Shown: positions 34,741 through 44,862, counted from the first letter of the stretch. The stretch: 64,000 nt of DNA from Hymenobacter monticola (GCF_022811645.1 NZ_CP094534.1:4960001-5024000), one strand, 5' to 3'. Program-made: numbers and translations. The notes: generated by a model from the letters alone, not told the origin.

Positions 34741-37344
34741 ATGCCGCTGCCTTACCGGCGTTTCTTGCTTTCCTATTTTCTTACTGTGACTTCACCTCCC
34801 CTCCCCGCCGCCCGCCCCGCTACCTCCTGGCTTTTCCGCATGGCGTGGCGCGACAGCCGCCGCAGCCGGGCGCGGCTGCTGCTGTTTATGGCCAGCATTG
34901 TGCTGGGCATTGCGGCGCTGGTGGGCATCAACTCCTTTGGCGACAACCTGGCCCGCAGCATCAGCGAGCAGGCGCGCGAGCTGCTGGGCGCCGACCTGGT
35001 GCTGAGCGCCAACCAGCCCTTCCCCGCCAAGCTGGAACCCGCGCTGGGCAGCCTCGGCACGGCCCAGGTACGGGAGGTGTCGTTTGCCTCGCTGGTGCAA
35101 TTCCGGCCGGGCCGGGGCACGCGGCTGGCGCAGGTGCGGGCGCGCTCGGGCGGTTTTTTTTATGGCGATTGGGAAACCGAGCCGAAGGCGGCGGCTGGAC
35201 AGTTTGGGCAAGCGGGCGGCAGGGCCGGGGCGCTGGTTGATGACGCGCTGCTGGCGCAGTTTGGGGCGAAGGTAGGCGACTCGGTGCAGGTGGGTCAGCT
35301 CACGCTGCCCATCGTGGGGCGGGTGCTGAAAACGCCGGGGCAGTCGGGCATCAGCACGGCGGTGGCGCCCACGGTGTTCATTCCCGAGGCGCTGGTGGCG
35401 GGCACCGGCCTGGTGCAGCGCGGCAGCCGCGTGCGCTACACCCGCGCCTACCAATTCGCGCCGGGTACCGACGCGGCGGCTGTGCTCAAGCCTCTGCAAG
35501 CCCGCCTCGACGCAGCCGATGTGGACACCGACACCGTGGCCGAGCGCCAGAAAAGCACCGGCCGCGCCTTCGCCGACCTCACCCGCTACCTCAGCCTGGT
35601 AGCCTTCGTGGCGCTGCTGCTGGGCTGCGTGGGCGTGGCCAGCGCCGTGAATCTGTACGTGCGCGAAAAGCTGGCCGCCGTGGCCGTGCTGCGCTGCCTG
35701 GGCGCCAGCGGCCGGCAGGCGCTGCTGATTTATTTGATTCAAACCGCCGGCCTGGGGCTGGTGGGCGCCGTGCTGGGCGCGGCGCTGGGGGCGGCCGTGC
35801 AAACGCTGCTGCCCCGCGTGCTGGGCGACTTTTTACCCGTCGCCATTACCGTGAGCGTGTCGTGGACGGCCGTGCTGACGGGCCTCGTCACGGGCCTGCT
35901 GATGGCGGTGCTGTTTGCCCTGCTGCCGCTGCTCAGCATCCGGCGGGTGTCGCCGCTGCGGGTGCTGCGCACGGCGGTGGAGGACGACACGGCCGCACCC
36001 GACCCGCTGCGGGGGCTGGTAATTGGCATTATTGGCTTGTTCATTCTGGCCTTCGCCTACGGGCAAACGCGCGACTGGAAGCTCACACTGGGCTTTGGGG
36101 CGGGGCTGCTGGCGGCCTTTGCGGCACTGGCCGGGCTGGGTCGCCTGCTGATGGCGGCGGTGCGGCGCTTCTTTCCCGGCGGCTGGGGCTACGTGTGGCG
36201 GCAGGGCCTGGCCAACCTCTTTCGCCCCCAAAACCAGACGCTCACGCTGGTCACGTCCATCGGGCTGGGCACTTTCCTGCTGGCTACGCTCTTTCTTACC
36301 CAGGCCCTGCTGCTGAGCCGGGTGCAGGTGGCCGGCCAGAAGTCGTCGGCCAACCTGGTGCTGTTCGACATTCAGCCCGAGCAGCGCGCCGGCGTGGAGG
36401 CCCTGCTGACCGCGCAAAAGCTGCCCGTATTGCAGCGGGTGCCCATCGTGACCATGCGCCTGACGGCCATCAACGGCACGTCGGTTTCGGTTATTAAGAA
36501 GGATACGGCGCGCGGCATCCCGGCCTGGGCCCTCACCCGCGAGTACCGCGTCACCTACCGCGACTCGCTCAACTCCTCTGAAAAACTCACTGCTGGCACC
36601 ATGCCCACCCTCGGCCCCGATGGCCTGCCGCGCATTTCCGTGGAGAAAGGCTATCTGGAGCGCACCAAGCTTAGCCTCGGCGACACGCTGGATTTCAACG
36701 TGCAGGGCTCCCCCATGCGCACCATCATTGGGGGCACACGCGAGATTGACCGGAGCCGGGTGCAGCCCAGTTTCCTGGTGGTGTTTCCAGTAGGGGTGCT
36801 GGAGCAGGCCCCACAGTTTCAGGTGGTGCTCACGCGCACGCCCAGCACGGCCGCGCTGGCCGCCGTGCAACAGCAGTTGGTGCGGCAATTCCCCAATGTG
36901 TCGGCCATCGACCTGGGTTTGATTCTGACCACGCTCAACGACATTGTGGGCAAAATCTCTTTCGTCATCCGCTTCATGGCGGGCTTCAGCATTCTCACCG
37001 GACTGCTGGTGCTGAGCAGCGCGGTGGTCATCAGCCGCTACCAGCGCGTGCGCGAAAGCGTGCTGCTGCGCACGCTGGGCGCCAGCCGGGCCCAGATTCT
37101 GCGCATCACGCTGGTGGAGTACGGCTTACTGGGGCTGCTGGCAGCGCTGGCGGGCATCGCGCTAGCGGTATTGGCGGCGTGGGCGCTGGCGGTGTGGGTG
37201 TTCGAAGTGGGCTTTGCGGCGGCGTTGCTGCCGCTGCTGGGCTTGGCAGCGCTGGTCACGGTGCTCACGGCTGCCATTGGCGTGTTCAATAGCAGGGAAG
37301 TGCTGCGCCGCTCGCCGCTGGAAGTGCTACGGGCCGAAGGGTAA
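34741..37344 (+). CDS. ybbP: FtsX-like ABC permease, YbbP-like
   Basis: 867 residues with two FtsX-type blocks: about residues 270-420 (YLSLVAFVALLLGCVGVASA, LAAVAVLRCLGASGRQALLI) and 730-865 (IRFMAGFSILTGLLVLSSAV, SVLLRTLGASRAQILRITLV, ending SREVLRRSPLEVLRAEG). The N-terminal TM helix is RARLLLFMASIVLGIAALVG. This is the layout of YbbP-type permeases. The start is uncertain: ATG 34741, GTG 34786 or ATG 34840 are all in frame, and the last gives MAWRDSRRSRARLLLF, a typical start for the family. It should work with the YbbA-like ATPase encoded upstream, despite the intervening gene. Confidence 0.88.
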   Translation: MPLPYRRFLLSYFLTVTSPPLPAARPATSWLFRMAWRDSRRSRARLLLFMASIVLGIAALVGINSFGDNLARSISEQARELLGADLVLSANQPFPAKLEPALGSLGTAQVREVSFASLVQFRPGRGTRLAQVRARSGGFFYGDWETEPKAAAGQFGQAGGRAGALVDDALLAQFGAKVGDSVQVGQLTLPIVGRVLKTPGQSGISTAVAPTVFIPEALVAGTGLVQRGSRVRYTRAYQFAPGTDAAAVLKPLQARLDAADVDTDTVAERQKSTGRAFADLTRYLSLVAFVALLLGCVGVASAVNLYVREKLAAVAVLRCLGASGRQALLIYLIQTAGLGLVGAVLGAALGAAVQTLLPRVLGDFLPVAITVSVSWTAVLTGLVTGLLMAVLFALLPLLSIRRVSPLRVLRTAVEDDTAAPDPLRGLVIGIIGLFILAFAYGQTRDWKLTLGFGAGLLAAFAALAGLGRLLMAAVRRFFPGGWGYVWRQGLANLFRPQNQTLTLVTSIGLGTFLLATLFLTQALLLSRVQVAGQKSSANLVLFDIQPEQRAGVEALLTAQKLPVLQRVPIVTMRLTAINGTSVSVIKKDTARGIPAWALTREYRVTYRDSLNSSEKLTAGTMPTLGPDGLPRISVEKGYLERTKLSLGDTLDFNVQGSPMRTIIGGTREIDRSRVQPSFLVVFPVGVLEQAPQFQVVLTRTPSTAALAAVQQQLVRQFPNVSAIDLGLILTTLNDIVGKISFVIRFMAGFSILTGLLVLSSAVVISRYQRVRESVLLRTLGASRAQILRITLVEYGLLGLLAALAGIALAVLAAWALAVWVFEVGFAAALLPLLGLAALVTVLTAAIGVFNSREVLRRSPLEVLRAEG

Positions 37345-37352
37345 AACCGCCC

Positions 37353-37736
37353 TCAGCGGCCCAGCAGCACGTCGGCCTTGGTGCGGTGGAAATGCTTGCG
37401 CCGGAGCTTGCGGCGCACGTCGGCCGGAATGGGCCAGCCGCTGGCGTAGCTGCTGAGGATGGCTGCCTCCCGCTCGGCGCTGAAGCGGGCGGCCTGGCTG
37501 AGGCCGACGGCTGCAGGCGCCGCCCCGGCCACCAGGCCGCTCACGGCGCCGGCCACGGTGGTTGAAGCCGCCATCTCGCCCGCCGTGGTCAGCAAGGCAT
37601 CGCTGCCGTGGCGCCGCTGCACAAACAGCTTGTGCACCGCAAAAGCAGTGTCGCGGCCTTGTCCGTAGCCCGGCAGCGTCAGGCTACTCCCTACCAAGGC
37701 ACCCAATAGCCAGTTTTTCATCTTTGACATTGACAT
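37353..37736 (-). CDS. Hypothetical exported protein
   Basis: About 127 residues starting at one of three near Met codons (37736, 37730 or 37721). All give a signal peptide (MKNWLLGALVGSSLTLPGYG). The mature part has an Ala/Gly-rich hydrophobic stretch (AGAVSGLVAGAAPAAVG) and a basic C-terminus (ADVRRKLRRKHFHRTKADVL). It ends 9 bp from the convergent ybbP stop. No family recognised. Confidence 0.6.
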   Translation of the reverse strand: MSMSKMKNWLLGALVGSSLTLPGYGQGRDTAFAVHKLFVQRRHGSDALLTTAGEMAASTTVAGAVSGLVAGAAPAAVGLSQAARFSAEREAAILSSYASGWPIPADVRRKLRRKHFHRTKADVLLGR

Positions 37737-38175
37737 TGTTTGGACGGGTCGCTTGTTCTGTATCATCCGAAACGAACGAATAATCAGCCCACCAACCGCA
37801 ACAACAGACGCCGGCCCATAACTGATTGGTTGCAATGCGGCCACAACAGATACCCGGCGCTACCTGCAACGGGCAGCATCGCTCGCCGCCGCAGGGGCTG
37901 CAGGCGGAGGGGCAGTGGTGGCGGTATACTCCAACCGCTAGTGTTTTTCCCTCGGATTGGCGGAAAATTCAGGTGCGGCCCGTGCCATAGCAACCGTCAA
38001 CTCTTTGCCGCCTCGTGTTCCTGCCCGGGATTTATGCGGAGCGACGAATACCGTTTTCACCCCTTCAGAATGCGTATTTCCTGATTCGCAGCCCAGCCGT
38101 TGCGGGACGTATAGCCGGTAGGCAGCTCGCGCAAAGTCGTGAGGTGGTTTCTGCTCCTTCCGCTACCTCCGGCTC
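37737..38175. other. Intergenic region without a supported gene
   Basis: About 440 bp between divergent genes. An open frame at 37740-38084 (plus) translates to an Arg/Pro-rich sequence with no domain and poor codon use, so I do not call it. Probably holds two divergent promoters; no clear element seen. Confidence 0.4.
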
Positions 38176-39276
38176 ATGCTATTTCCCACGGTTTTTTTCT
38201 CGGTATTCTTTGGCTTGTTTGCGGTGGTGCTGGGGTTGGTGTGGCGCCGGCGCCCCACGCCCGCGGCCCTGGCGGCGCTGCCGCGCGTCAGCATCCTCAT
38301 TGCGGCCCGCAACGAAGCCCATGCCATTGAGCGCTGCCTGCACGCATTGGCCCAACTCAACTACCCAGCCGAACTGCTGGAAATCCTGATTGGCGACGAC
38401 GCTTCGACCGACGACACGGTGGCCGTGGTGCAGCGCTTCATTGCCGATAAGCCGCAGTTCCGGCTGCTGCGCATCCGGGACCGCCTGGGCACGGCCCGCG
38501 GCAAAAGCAACGTGCTGGCCCACCTCTGCCGCGCCGCTACCACCGACTACTTCTTCATCACCGACGCCGACATGGCCCTCGCCCCCGACTGGGTGCGCAC
38601 GCTGCTGGCCGCGGCCGCCCCGCCCGAAGTGGGCATCGTAACGGGCATCACCACCGCCAAGGGCGGCTTATTTGGCCGCCTGCAGGGGCTCGACTGGCTG
38701 TTTGGCCTGAGCCTCATCCGGATGCTTACCGACCACGGGGTGCCCGTGACGGCCGTGGGCAACAACATGTTGGTGCGCCGCGCCGCCTACGAGTCAATCG
38801 GTGGCTACGAGACGCTGGCCTTTAGCGTCAGCGAAGACCTGCAGCTGTTTTGGCAAGTGGTGGCCCAGGGCTGGCACTACCGCAACCTAGTGGCGCCCGG
38901 CGCGCTGGGCGTTTCAGAGCCACAGCCCACCTGGCACTGCCTGCTGCGCCAGCGCAAGCGCTGGATGCGGGGCGCCGGCCAGCTGCCCTGGCAAATGAGC
39001 GGCCTGTTCTACTCCTACGGCCTCTTCTACACGGTGCTGGGCTGGCCGGGGCTGCTGCCCTGGGGCACCATAGCGGCGCTGTACGCGGGCAAGGTGCTGC
39101 TGCAAACCCTGTTTCTGAGTATCACGCTGGGGCAGGCCGGGCGGCGCGAGGCACTGCCGGTGCTGCTGTGCTACGAGTTCTACCTGCTGGCCATGTCGCT
39201 GGCCGTGCTGGCCTACACCGCCTGGCCCCGCCCCATCGAGTGGAAAGAGCGCCGCTACCAGTGGGCCGAAGCCTGA
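38176..39276 (+). CDS. Family 2 glycosyltransferase, membrane-bound
   Basis: 366 residues: an N-terminal TM helix (TVFFSVFFGLFAVVLGLVW), then a GT-A domain starting VSILIAARNEAHAIERCLHA, with the nucleotide-binding acidic residues in IGDDASTDDT, the DxD motif in FFITDADMAL, the acceptor-site ED in FSVSEDLQLF and the QRKRW motif. C-terminal TM segments lie at LFYTVLGWPGLLPWGTIAAL and FYLLAMSLAVLAYTAW. The pattern matches processive or envelope-associated GT2 enzymes that make polysaccharides or glycolipids from nucleotide sugars. No polysaccharide gene cluster surrounds it, so the product cannot be named. Confidence 0.9.
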   Translation: MLFPTVFFSVFFGLFAVVLGLVWRRRPTPAALAALPRVSILIAARNEAHAIERCLHALAQLNYPAELLEILIGDDASTDDTVAVVQRFIADKPQFRLLRIRDRLGTARGKSNVLAHLCRAATTDYFFITDADMALAPDWVRTLLAAAAPPEVGIVTGITTAKGGLFGRLQGLDWLFGLSLIRMLTDHGVPVTAVGNNMLVRRAAYESIGGYETLAFSVSEDLQLFWQVVAQGWHYRNLVAPGALGVSEPQPTWHCLLRQRKRWMRGAGQLPWQMSGLFYSYGLFYTVLGWPGLLPWGTIAALYAGKVLLQTLFLSITLGQAGRREALPVLLCYEFYLLAMSLAVLAYTAWPRPIEWKERRYQWAEA

Positions 39277-39449
39277 GCGGCAGGGCAGGCTGCACAGGCT
39301 AACGCGTCTGCGGGGCCAAGGTCGTTGTTTCATTAGAAAAGAGCCGACAGGGCATCTTCTAGTCTGTTTTGCGGTGGTTCGGGGTTCTTTTATCGAATGA
39401 GCCACGCAGGGCCATGCAACCTCTGCCCCCGCCCATTGCTCTTCCTTCT

Positions 39450-40190
39450 ATGCGGGCTACTACTTTTTCCCGGCGCTGGCTGCTGGCCCTCGTGCCCTGC
39501 CTGGCCCTGCGCTGCGGCACCAACTGCGATGACTGTTATGAGCCGCCCTGCGCCGGCCAGTACCTGGGCGGCTTGTCGCTGCGGCCCGGTTCGCTGGGGT
39601 GGCTGCCCGCGCCGGCCCCCGATTCGTTGCGTTTCATTAATTCCAACGGCTACCGGGCTGTGCTCGACCGGGTACCCCCGCCGGCCTCGCCCGATTCGGT
39701 GACGCTGCCCGCTTTCCTCGGCAGCTACCCCAGCTACGAAGAGAGTGTGCTCAACCCACAGGCGGCGCCCTGTGAGGCTTATTTTCGCGCCCGCCGAGTG
39801 GTGCAGCACTACCGGGGCCGCGGCCTCAATCTCGACCTGCGCTTCAATCTGTTCAAGGACCTGACCGGCACCGCCTCGGCGCATGGCCTGTTCAGCCGGG
39901 CCGCTGCCGATACCCTGCCCGACATGGTGGTGTTGGTGTTCAACCAACAGTACACGGCCGGCTTCCCAGTGGCCCGCGCGCCCTACCGGCAGCCCCGGCC
40001 CACGGCGCTGGGCGGCACGGCCGTGTTCCTCGATTCGGTGCGGCTGGCCGGCCGCACGTTCTTCGGCGTGTATCAGTTTTCGCGCGTTGCTACGGGCGCG
40101 GCGGTGCAGCCGCAGCGGTTTTTTCTGCGGCCGGGCCAGGGCCTGGTGGGTTTTACGTATAGCAACAACGAGCAATGGGCGCGCTTCTAA
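39450..40190 (+). CDS. Putative lipoprotein, first of an overlapping pair
   Basis: 246 residues from the ATG at 39450, chosen because it gives RATTFSRRWLLALVPCLALR followed by CGTNCDD, a plausible lipoprotein or Sec signal. ATG 39414 is an alternative. The mature part has no known domain; it contains cysteines early (CDDCYEPPCAG) and late strands (FFGVYQFSRVATGAAVQPQR). Its last 16 bp overlap the next lipoprotein gene, so the two are probably translated together. Not recognised. Confidence 0.65.
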   Translation: MRATTFSRRWLLALVPCLALRCGTNCDDCYEPPCAGQYLGGLSLRPGSLGWLPAPAPDSLRFINSNGYRAVLDRVPPPASPDSVTLPAFLGSYPSYEESVLNPQAAPCEAYFRARRVVQHYRGRGLNLDLRFNLFKDLTGTASAHGLFSRAAADTLPDMVVLVFNQQYTAGFPVARAPYRQPRPTALGGTAVFLDSVRLAGRTFFGVYQFSRVATGAAVQPQRFFLRPGQGLVGFTYSNNEQWARF

Positions 40191-40864
40191 CCCTGCGGCG
40201 CGGGTGGGCCGCCGTGGCCTTGGCTGCCACCGGGCTACTAGCCGGCTGCGAAACCGAATGCGTGCCCCGGCAGCGCGTGCTGGCGCTGGAGGCGCCTTAC
40301 AACCAGTTTTTTAACCGCGCACCGGCCTGCACCTACACCACGGCGCCCCCCGTGGCCGCCAGCAGCAGCACGGGCCTCACCGACAGCTTCAGCGGCTGCC
40401 TGAACGTGAGCCAGAGCTACCTGGAGGCCAGCACCTCGGCCTGCGAAACCGTGTCGGGCGAACTGCGCAGCACCTATGCCTTCGCCTCCCTTTATGGCTA
40501 CAGCTTCGTGGCCCAAGTAGAGCAGTTGCCCGATGGCCCGCAGTTGCTCGTGCGCGACCAGTCGCCCGGCACCGGCGTGCCCTACGCCACCCTCACCTAC
40601 CGCTTCGCCACCGGCCAGGCCCAAGCCACCTACCTCGACGCCAGCGCCAATATCACCGTGCCCTTCGCCCAGGCCCCGGCCGTGACGGAACTGCGCAACT
40701 TCCAAAGCGGCACCCGCACCTACGCCCAAGTGTGGCGCATCACCAATCCCCTGAATGCCGCCCAGGGCCGGGTCACCGCCGCCACGGTTTTCTACATCGA
40801 CCGCGACTACGGCCTCATCCGCTTCGAGCAGCGCGACGGCACCAGCTGGACGCTGGCGCTATAA
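40175..40864 (+). CDS. Putative lipoprotein, second of an overlapping pair
   Basis: 229 residues from an ATG inside the end of the previous gene. The signal is lipoprotein-type (RRGWAAVALAATGLLAGC, cysteine about residue 25). Further cysteines lie in CETECVPRQR, PACTYTT, SGCLNVS and SACETVSG, suggesting disulfides in the periplasm or at the surface. The C-terminal TVFYIDRDYGLIRFEQRDGT is a beta-rich segment. No named family; the partner gene upstream suggests joint function. Confidence 0.7.
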   Translation: MGALLTLRRGWAAVALAATGLLAGCETECVPRQRVLALEAPYNQFFNRAPACTYTTAPPVAASSSTGLTDSFSGCLNVSQSYLEASTSACETVSGELRSTYAFASLYGYSFVAQVEQLPDGPQLLVRDQSPGTGVPYATLTYRFATGQAQATYLDASANITVPFAQAPAVTELRNFQSGTRTYAQVWRITNPLNAAQGRVTAATVFYIDRDYGLIRFEQRDGTSWTLAL

Positions 40865-40895
40865 GGCGGCAGCGCTGGCGGGGCCAAGGTCCCAC

Positions 40896-40944
40896 CGCCC
40901 CCGCCACGCCGGGGCGTGTCGGGCGCCGCGGCAGGGGCAGGAGA
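40896..40944. repeat. GC-rich palindromic repeat flanking higBA (left copy)
   Basis: It contains CACGCCGGGGCGTGTCGGGC and CGCCGCGGCAGGGGC; the arms pair as CCCC...GGGG and CACGCC/GGCGTG. A similar sequence in the same orientation lies at 41702-41755, on the other side of the toxin-antitoxin genes. Confidence 0.65.
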
Positions 40945-40952
40945 AACGAATG

Positions 40953-41303
40953 CTAGGCCGCTTCCAAAATGAAATCCGCCGGGATGTTCAACGTTTTATG
41001 GAGCTTCTTGGCGAGGCTCATCGTAACGCTGGTTTTGCCATTGAGCAAGTCGCTGAACCGACTGGCGGGAATGCCCAGCAATTCGGCCATCTGCTTGCGG
41101 TTGAGTTGGCGGTTGAACATCTCGATTTCCAGCCGGCCAATGAGCGTATCGAGCCGCACCGGGCCATGGCCAGCTTTAATCTCAAAGTCGTCAATGGCTT
41201 CGGCCAACGTTGCGATAGCCGCGTCGCCCTCAGGAGCAGTGGTGATGAGCCGTTTCAATTCCAACAGCGCGGCCTGGTATTCGGTGGCGGTGCGAATAGT
41301 CAT
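40953..41303 (-). CDS. higA: HigA-type antitoxin
   Basis: 116 residues with a C-terminal XRE-type helix-turn-helix: RKQMAELLGIPASRFSDLLN followed by GKTSVTMSLAKKLHKTLNIP. The N-terminal half is acidic and helical (EALDDFEIKAG-like AEAIDDFEIKAGH), as in HigA antitoxins that wrap the toxin. It lies 26 bp downstream of the toxin gene on the same strand, the order typical of higBA. It should bind both the HigB toxin and the operon's own promoter. Confidence 0.9.
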   Translation of the reverse strand: MTIRTATEYQAALLELKRLITTAPEGDAAIATLAEAIDDFEIKAGHGPVRLDTLIGRLEIEMFNRQLNRKQMAELLGIPASRFSDLLNGKTSVTMSLAKKLHKTLNIPADFILEAA

Positions 41304-41329
41304 AGTGAGGGGATTTATAATATTAGAGA

Positions 41330-41623
41330 TTAGAGCGTGCTCACGTCGAGTTTATCGTAGTCGGCGTGCGTGCCGATGAACAGAATGTACAGCGTGCGGG
41401 TGCTGAAATGCACCAGCGTCACCACCCGCAGGCGGTTGCCGCACACATCAAATACCAGCCGGTCGGGGGCCACGTAGTCGGTATTCCGGTACGTTTGCTT
41501 CACAGCCAGAAAATCCTTCCAGCTGGCGGCGCGGGTCACGTCGAACCACTCGTTCAGCGCCTTGGCACAGCCGGGGTACCGAATGGCTGCTTCCTTCACC
41601 GCCGATTTAGCCAGCACGACCAT
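41330..41623 (-). CDS. higB: HigB-type mRNA interferase toxin
   Basis: 97 residues with the HigB toxin pattern: an N-terminal helix pair (KEAAIRYPGCAKALNEWFD), VKQTYRNTDYVAPDRLVFDV, CGNRLRVVTLVHFSTRTLYI and the terminal FIGTHADYDKLDV. HigB cleaves ribosome-bound mRNA and is held in check by HigA. It comes first in the operon, 3 bp after a palindromic operator-like site. Confidence 0.9.
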   Translation of the reverse strand: MVVLAKSAVKEAAIRYPGCAKALNEWFDVTRAASWKDFLAVKQTYRNTDYVAPDRLVFDVCGNRLRVVTLVHFSTRTLYILFIGTHADYDKLDVSTL

Positions 41624-41626
41624 ACG

Positions 41627-41643
41627 ATTACATATTTTGTAAT
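41627..41643. promoter_or_regulatory. Operator-like dyad upstream of higB
   Basis: ATTACATATTTTGTAAT has 6-bp arms ATTACA/TGTAAT around a 5-bp AT-rich centre. It lies 3 bp upstream of the higB ATG, in an AT-rich patch, where HigA autoregulation would act. Inference from position and symmetry. Confidence 0.5.
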
Positions 41644-41701
41644 TCTCTAACGCTTTTGCGAAGCTAACAGTTTGCGGCTGGTGAACAAAGCCAGTTTATG
41701 C

Positions 41702-41755
41702 CGCCCCTCCCCCCCCACCGCGACGGGGCGTGTCGGCCGCCGCGAGTGGGGCTGG
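41702..41755. repeat. GC-rich palindromic repeat flanking higBA (right copy)
   Basis: CCCCACCGCGACGGGGCGTG and TCGGCCGCCGCGAGTGGGG pair as CCCCACCGCG / CGCGAGTGGGG. It is the counterpart of 40896-40944 in the same orientation, with GGGGCGTGTCGG identical in both. Confidence 0.65.
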
Positions 41756-41767
41756 AGATGCTTAAAG

Positions 41768-41786
41768 TAGCTTTGAACTAAGTTTG
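41768..41786 (+). promoter_or_regulatory. Two overlapping TAnnTTTG boxes before the WGR-DUF4240 gene
   Basis: TAGCTTTG (41768-41775) and TAAGTTTG (41779-41786) both match the Bacteroidota -7 consensus, 27-38 bp upstream of the ATG at 41813. No good -33 element is evident. Confidence 0.5.
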
Positions 41787-41812
41787 GCATTCAGAATCTC
41801 AAGCTATACCCG

Positions 41813-42673
41813 ATGCGACAGCAGCTATTTTTTCAGGACGCTACCTCAAACAAGTTTTGGACGGCTGAAGCCGAAGGCACCAAGCAAATTATTTCTTCCG
41901 GTGCAGTAGGTACGCAAGGCCGCCGGTCTGAAAAGCAGTTCGCATCTGCTGAAGCTTGTTTATCCGATACTGAAAAGCTTATCAAACAGAAAATCAAAAA
42001 GGGTTATACCAAACTCGCCGAAAACGAAGTCATTCCAGCAAAGCCCGTTTTTACATCCGACGAAGTTAGTCAGCAATTCTTTTGGCGCAGTATCGAAAAG
42101 TCAAACAAAAAGCGTAACGCCGACTGGTCGGAGTATGACACGGAAGAGCACATTGAAAATTTAACGGAACTGCTTTCCAAAAGCGGCAAGCAAAAGTTAA
42201 TTCAATTTGAGAAGCAACTTCAGATGTATTTGAATCAACTCCATACCGCTGAAATCGCAGAATTATCAATCATCTTGGAATGTGATTTTAAGAAAGAGAA
42301 TGAAACAATCATTTTTGACGACAGCTTGTCGGATGACGGTTTTATTTACTTCCGTTGTTGGCTATTGCTCAAAGGATATGAATTCTTTACTGAAATAAGC
42401 CAAGACATCAACGCCTTAGTCAATGGCAAATACAGTTTCAATATTGGTGACACTTGGGGGGAAGGTTTGCTCTACGTAGCCGATGAAGCTTATTCTGTCA
42501 ACCACGATAATGAAGACGATTCGGAAATAAGGGATGCCGTAGCCGACCAATTTCCCGAAGTCATTCACTACGACTCGATGGAAAGAACGATGAACCGAGA
42601 GCCTAAAGGTGGCGCGGAACTACAAGTCATGTATCCTAAGCTTGTAGAAGAAATAGTGCGGGTTAGAAGCTAG
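41813..42673 (+). CDS. WGR-domain protein with C-terminal DUF4240
   Basis: 286 residues. The N-terminal 75 residues are a WGR domain (SNKFWTAEAEGTKQIISSGA, TQGRRSEKQF, then LIKQKIKKGYTKL), a DNA- or nucleic-acid-sensing module known from PARPs and bacterial MolR-like proteins. Residues about 90-230 match DUF4240 (FWRSIEKSNKKRNADWSEYD, then HTAEIAELSIILECD and FDDSLSDDGFIYFRCWLLLK). The gene is strikingly AT-richer than its flanks and lies next to a toxin-antitoxin module, both hints of recent transfer. Function is unknown; a role in sensing or defence is only inference. Confidence 0.82.
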   Translation: MRQQLFFQDATSNKFWTAEAEGTKQIISSGAVGTQGRRSEKQFASAEACLSDTEKLIKQKIKKGYTKLAENEVIPAKPVFTSDEVSQQFFWRSIEKSNKKRNADWSEYDTEEHIENLTELLSKSGKQKLIQFEKQLQMYLNQLHTAEIAELSIILECDFKKENETIIFDDSLSDDGFIYFRCWLLLKGYEFFTEISQDINALVNGKYSFNIGDTWGEGLLYVADEAYSVNHDNEDDSEIRDAVADQFPEVIHYDSMERTMNREPKGGAELQVMYPKLVEEIVRVRS

Positions 42674-42716
42674 CTGCCATCACGGCTTGCGAATAGCACC
42701 CCGCCCGCCCCGGCCG

Positions 42717-42724
42717 TACCTTTG
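42717..42724 (+). promoter_or_regulatory. Candidate -7 box TACCTTTG for ABC-F gene
   Basis: TACCTTTG ends 6 bp before the ATG at 42731, so transcription would start at or very close to the start codon, as at murI. Confidence 0.5.
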
Positions 42725-42730
42725 CGGCCT

Positions 42731-44650
<1,920 letters not shown>

Positions 44651-44675
44651 GTAGCAGGTTGGATGAATAACAAAA

Positions 44676-44792
44676 CCTTATGCTGAGCACAGCCGAGGCA
44701 GCTCGCGTGCAGCAGTAATCAATAGCATCGCAGCGAAGCAAGCGAGATGGCCCGGTCCTCGGCTTGATGCGCAGAGCGCTCGGCATGGCATT
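44676..44792. repeat. Palindromic repeat, diverged GTCATGCTGAGC family (copy E)
   Basis: The left arm reads TTATGCTGAGCACAGCCGAG and the right arm GAGCGCTCGGCATGGCATT, with CGCGTGCAGCAG and CAAGCGAGATGGC inside, as in copy C. It lies between the convergent ABC-F and pectinesterase genes. Confidence 0.65.
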
Positions 44793-44815
44793 CTGAATTT
44801 AACCGCAGCATAAAC

Positions 44816-44862
44816 AAGGAAAGGGAGGCAAAGCCGTGCGGCTCTGCCTCCCTTTCCTTTTT
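44816..44862. terminator. Bidirectional rho-independent terminator
   Basis: A long stem AAGGAAAGGGAGGCA / TGCCTCCCTTTCCTT around AAGCCGTGCGGCTC, with A-rich and T-rich ends, between the convergent ABC-F and pectinesterase genes. Confidence 0.85.

Noticed and set aside
37740..38084. Open frame of 114 codons in the gap before the glycosyltransferase
   Set aside because: The translated sequence is rich in Arg, Pro and Cys, lacks any domain and has codon use unlike the neighbours.
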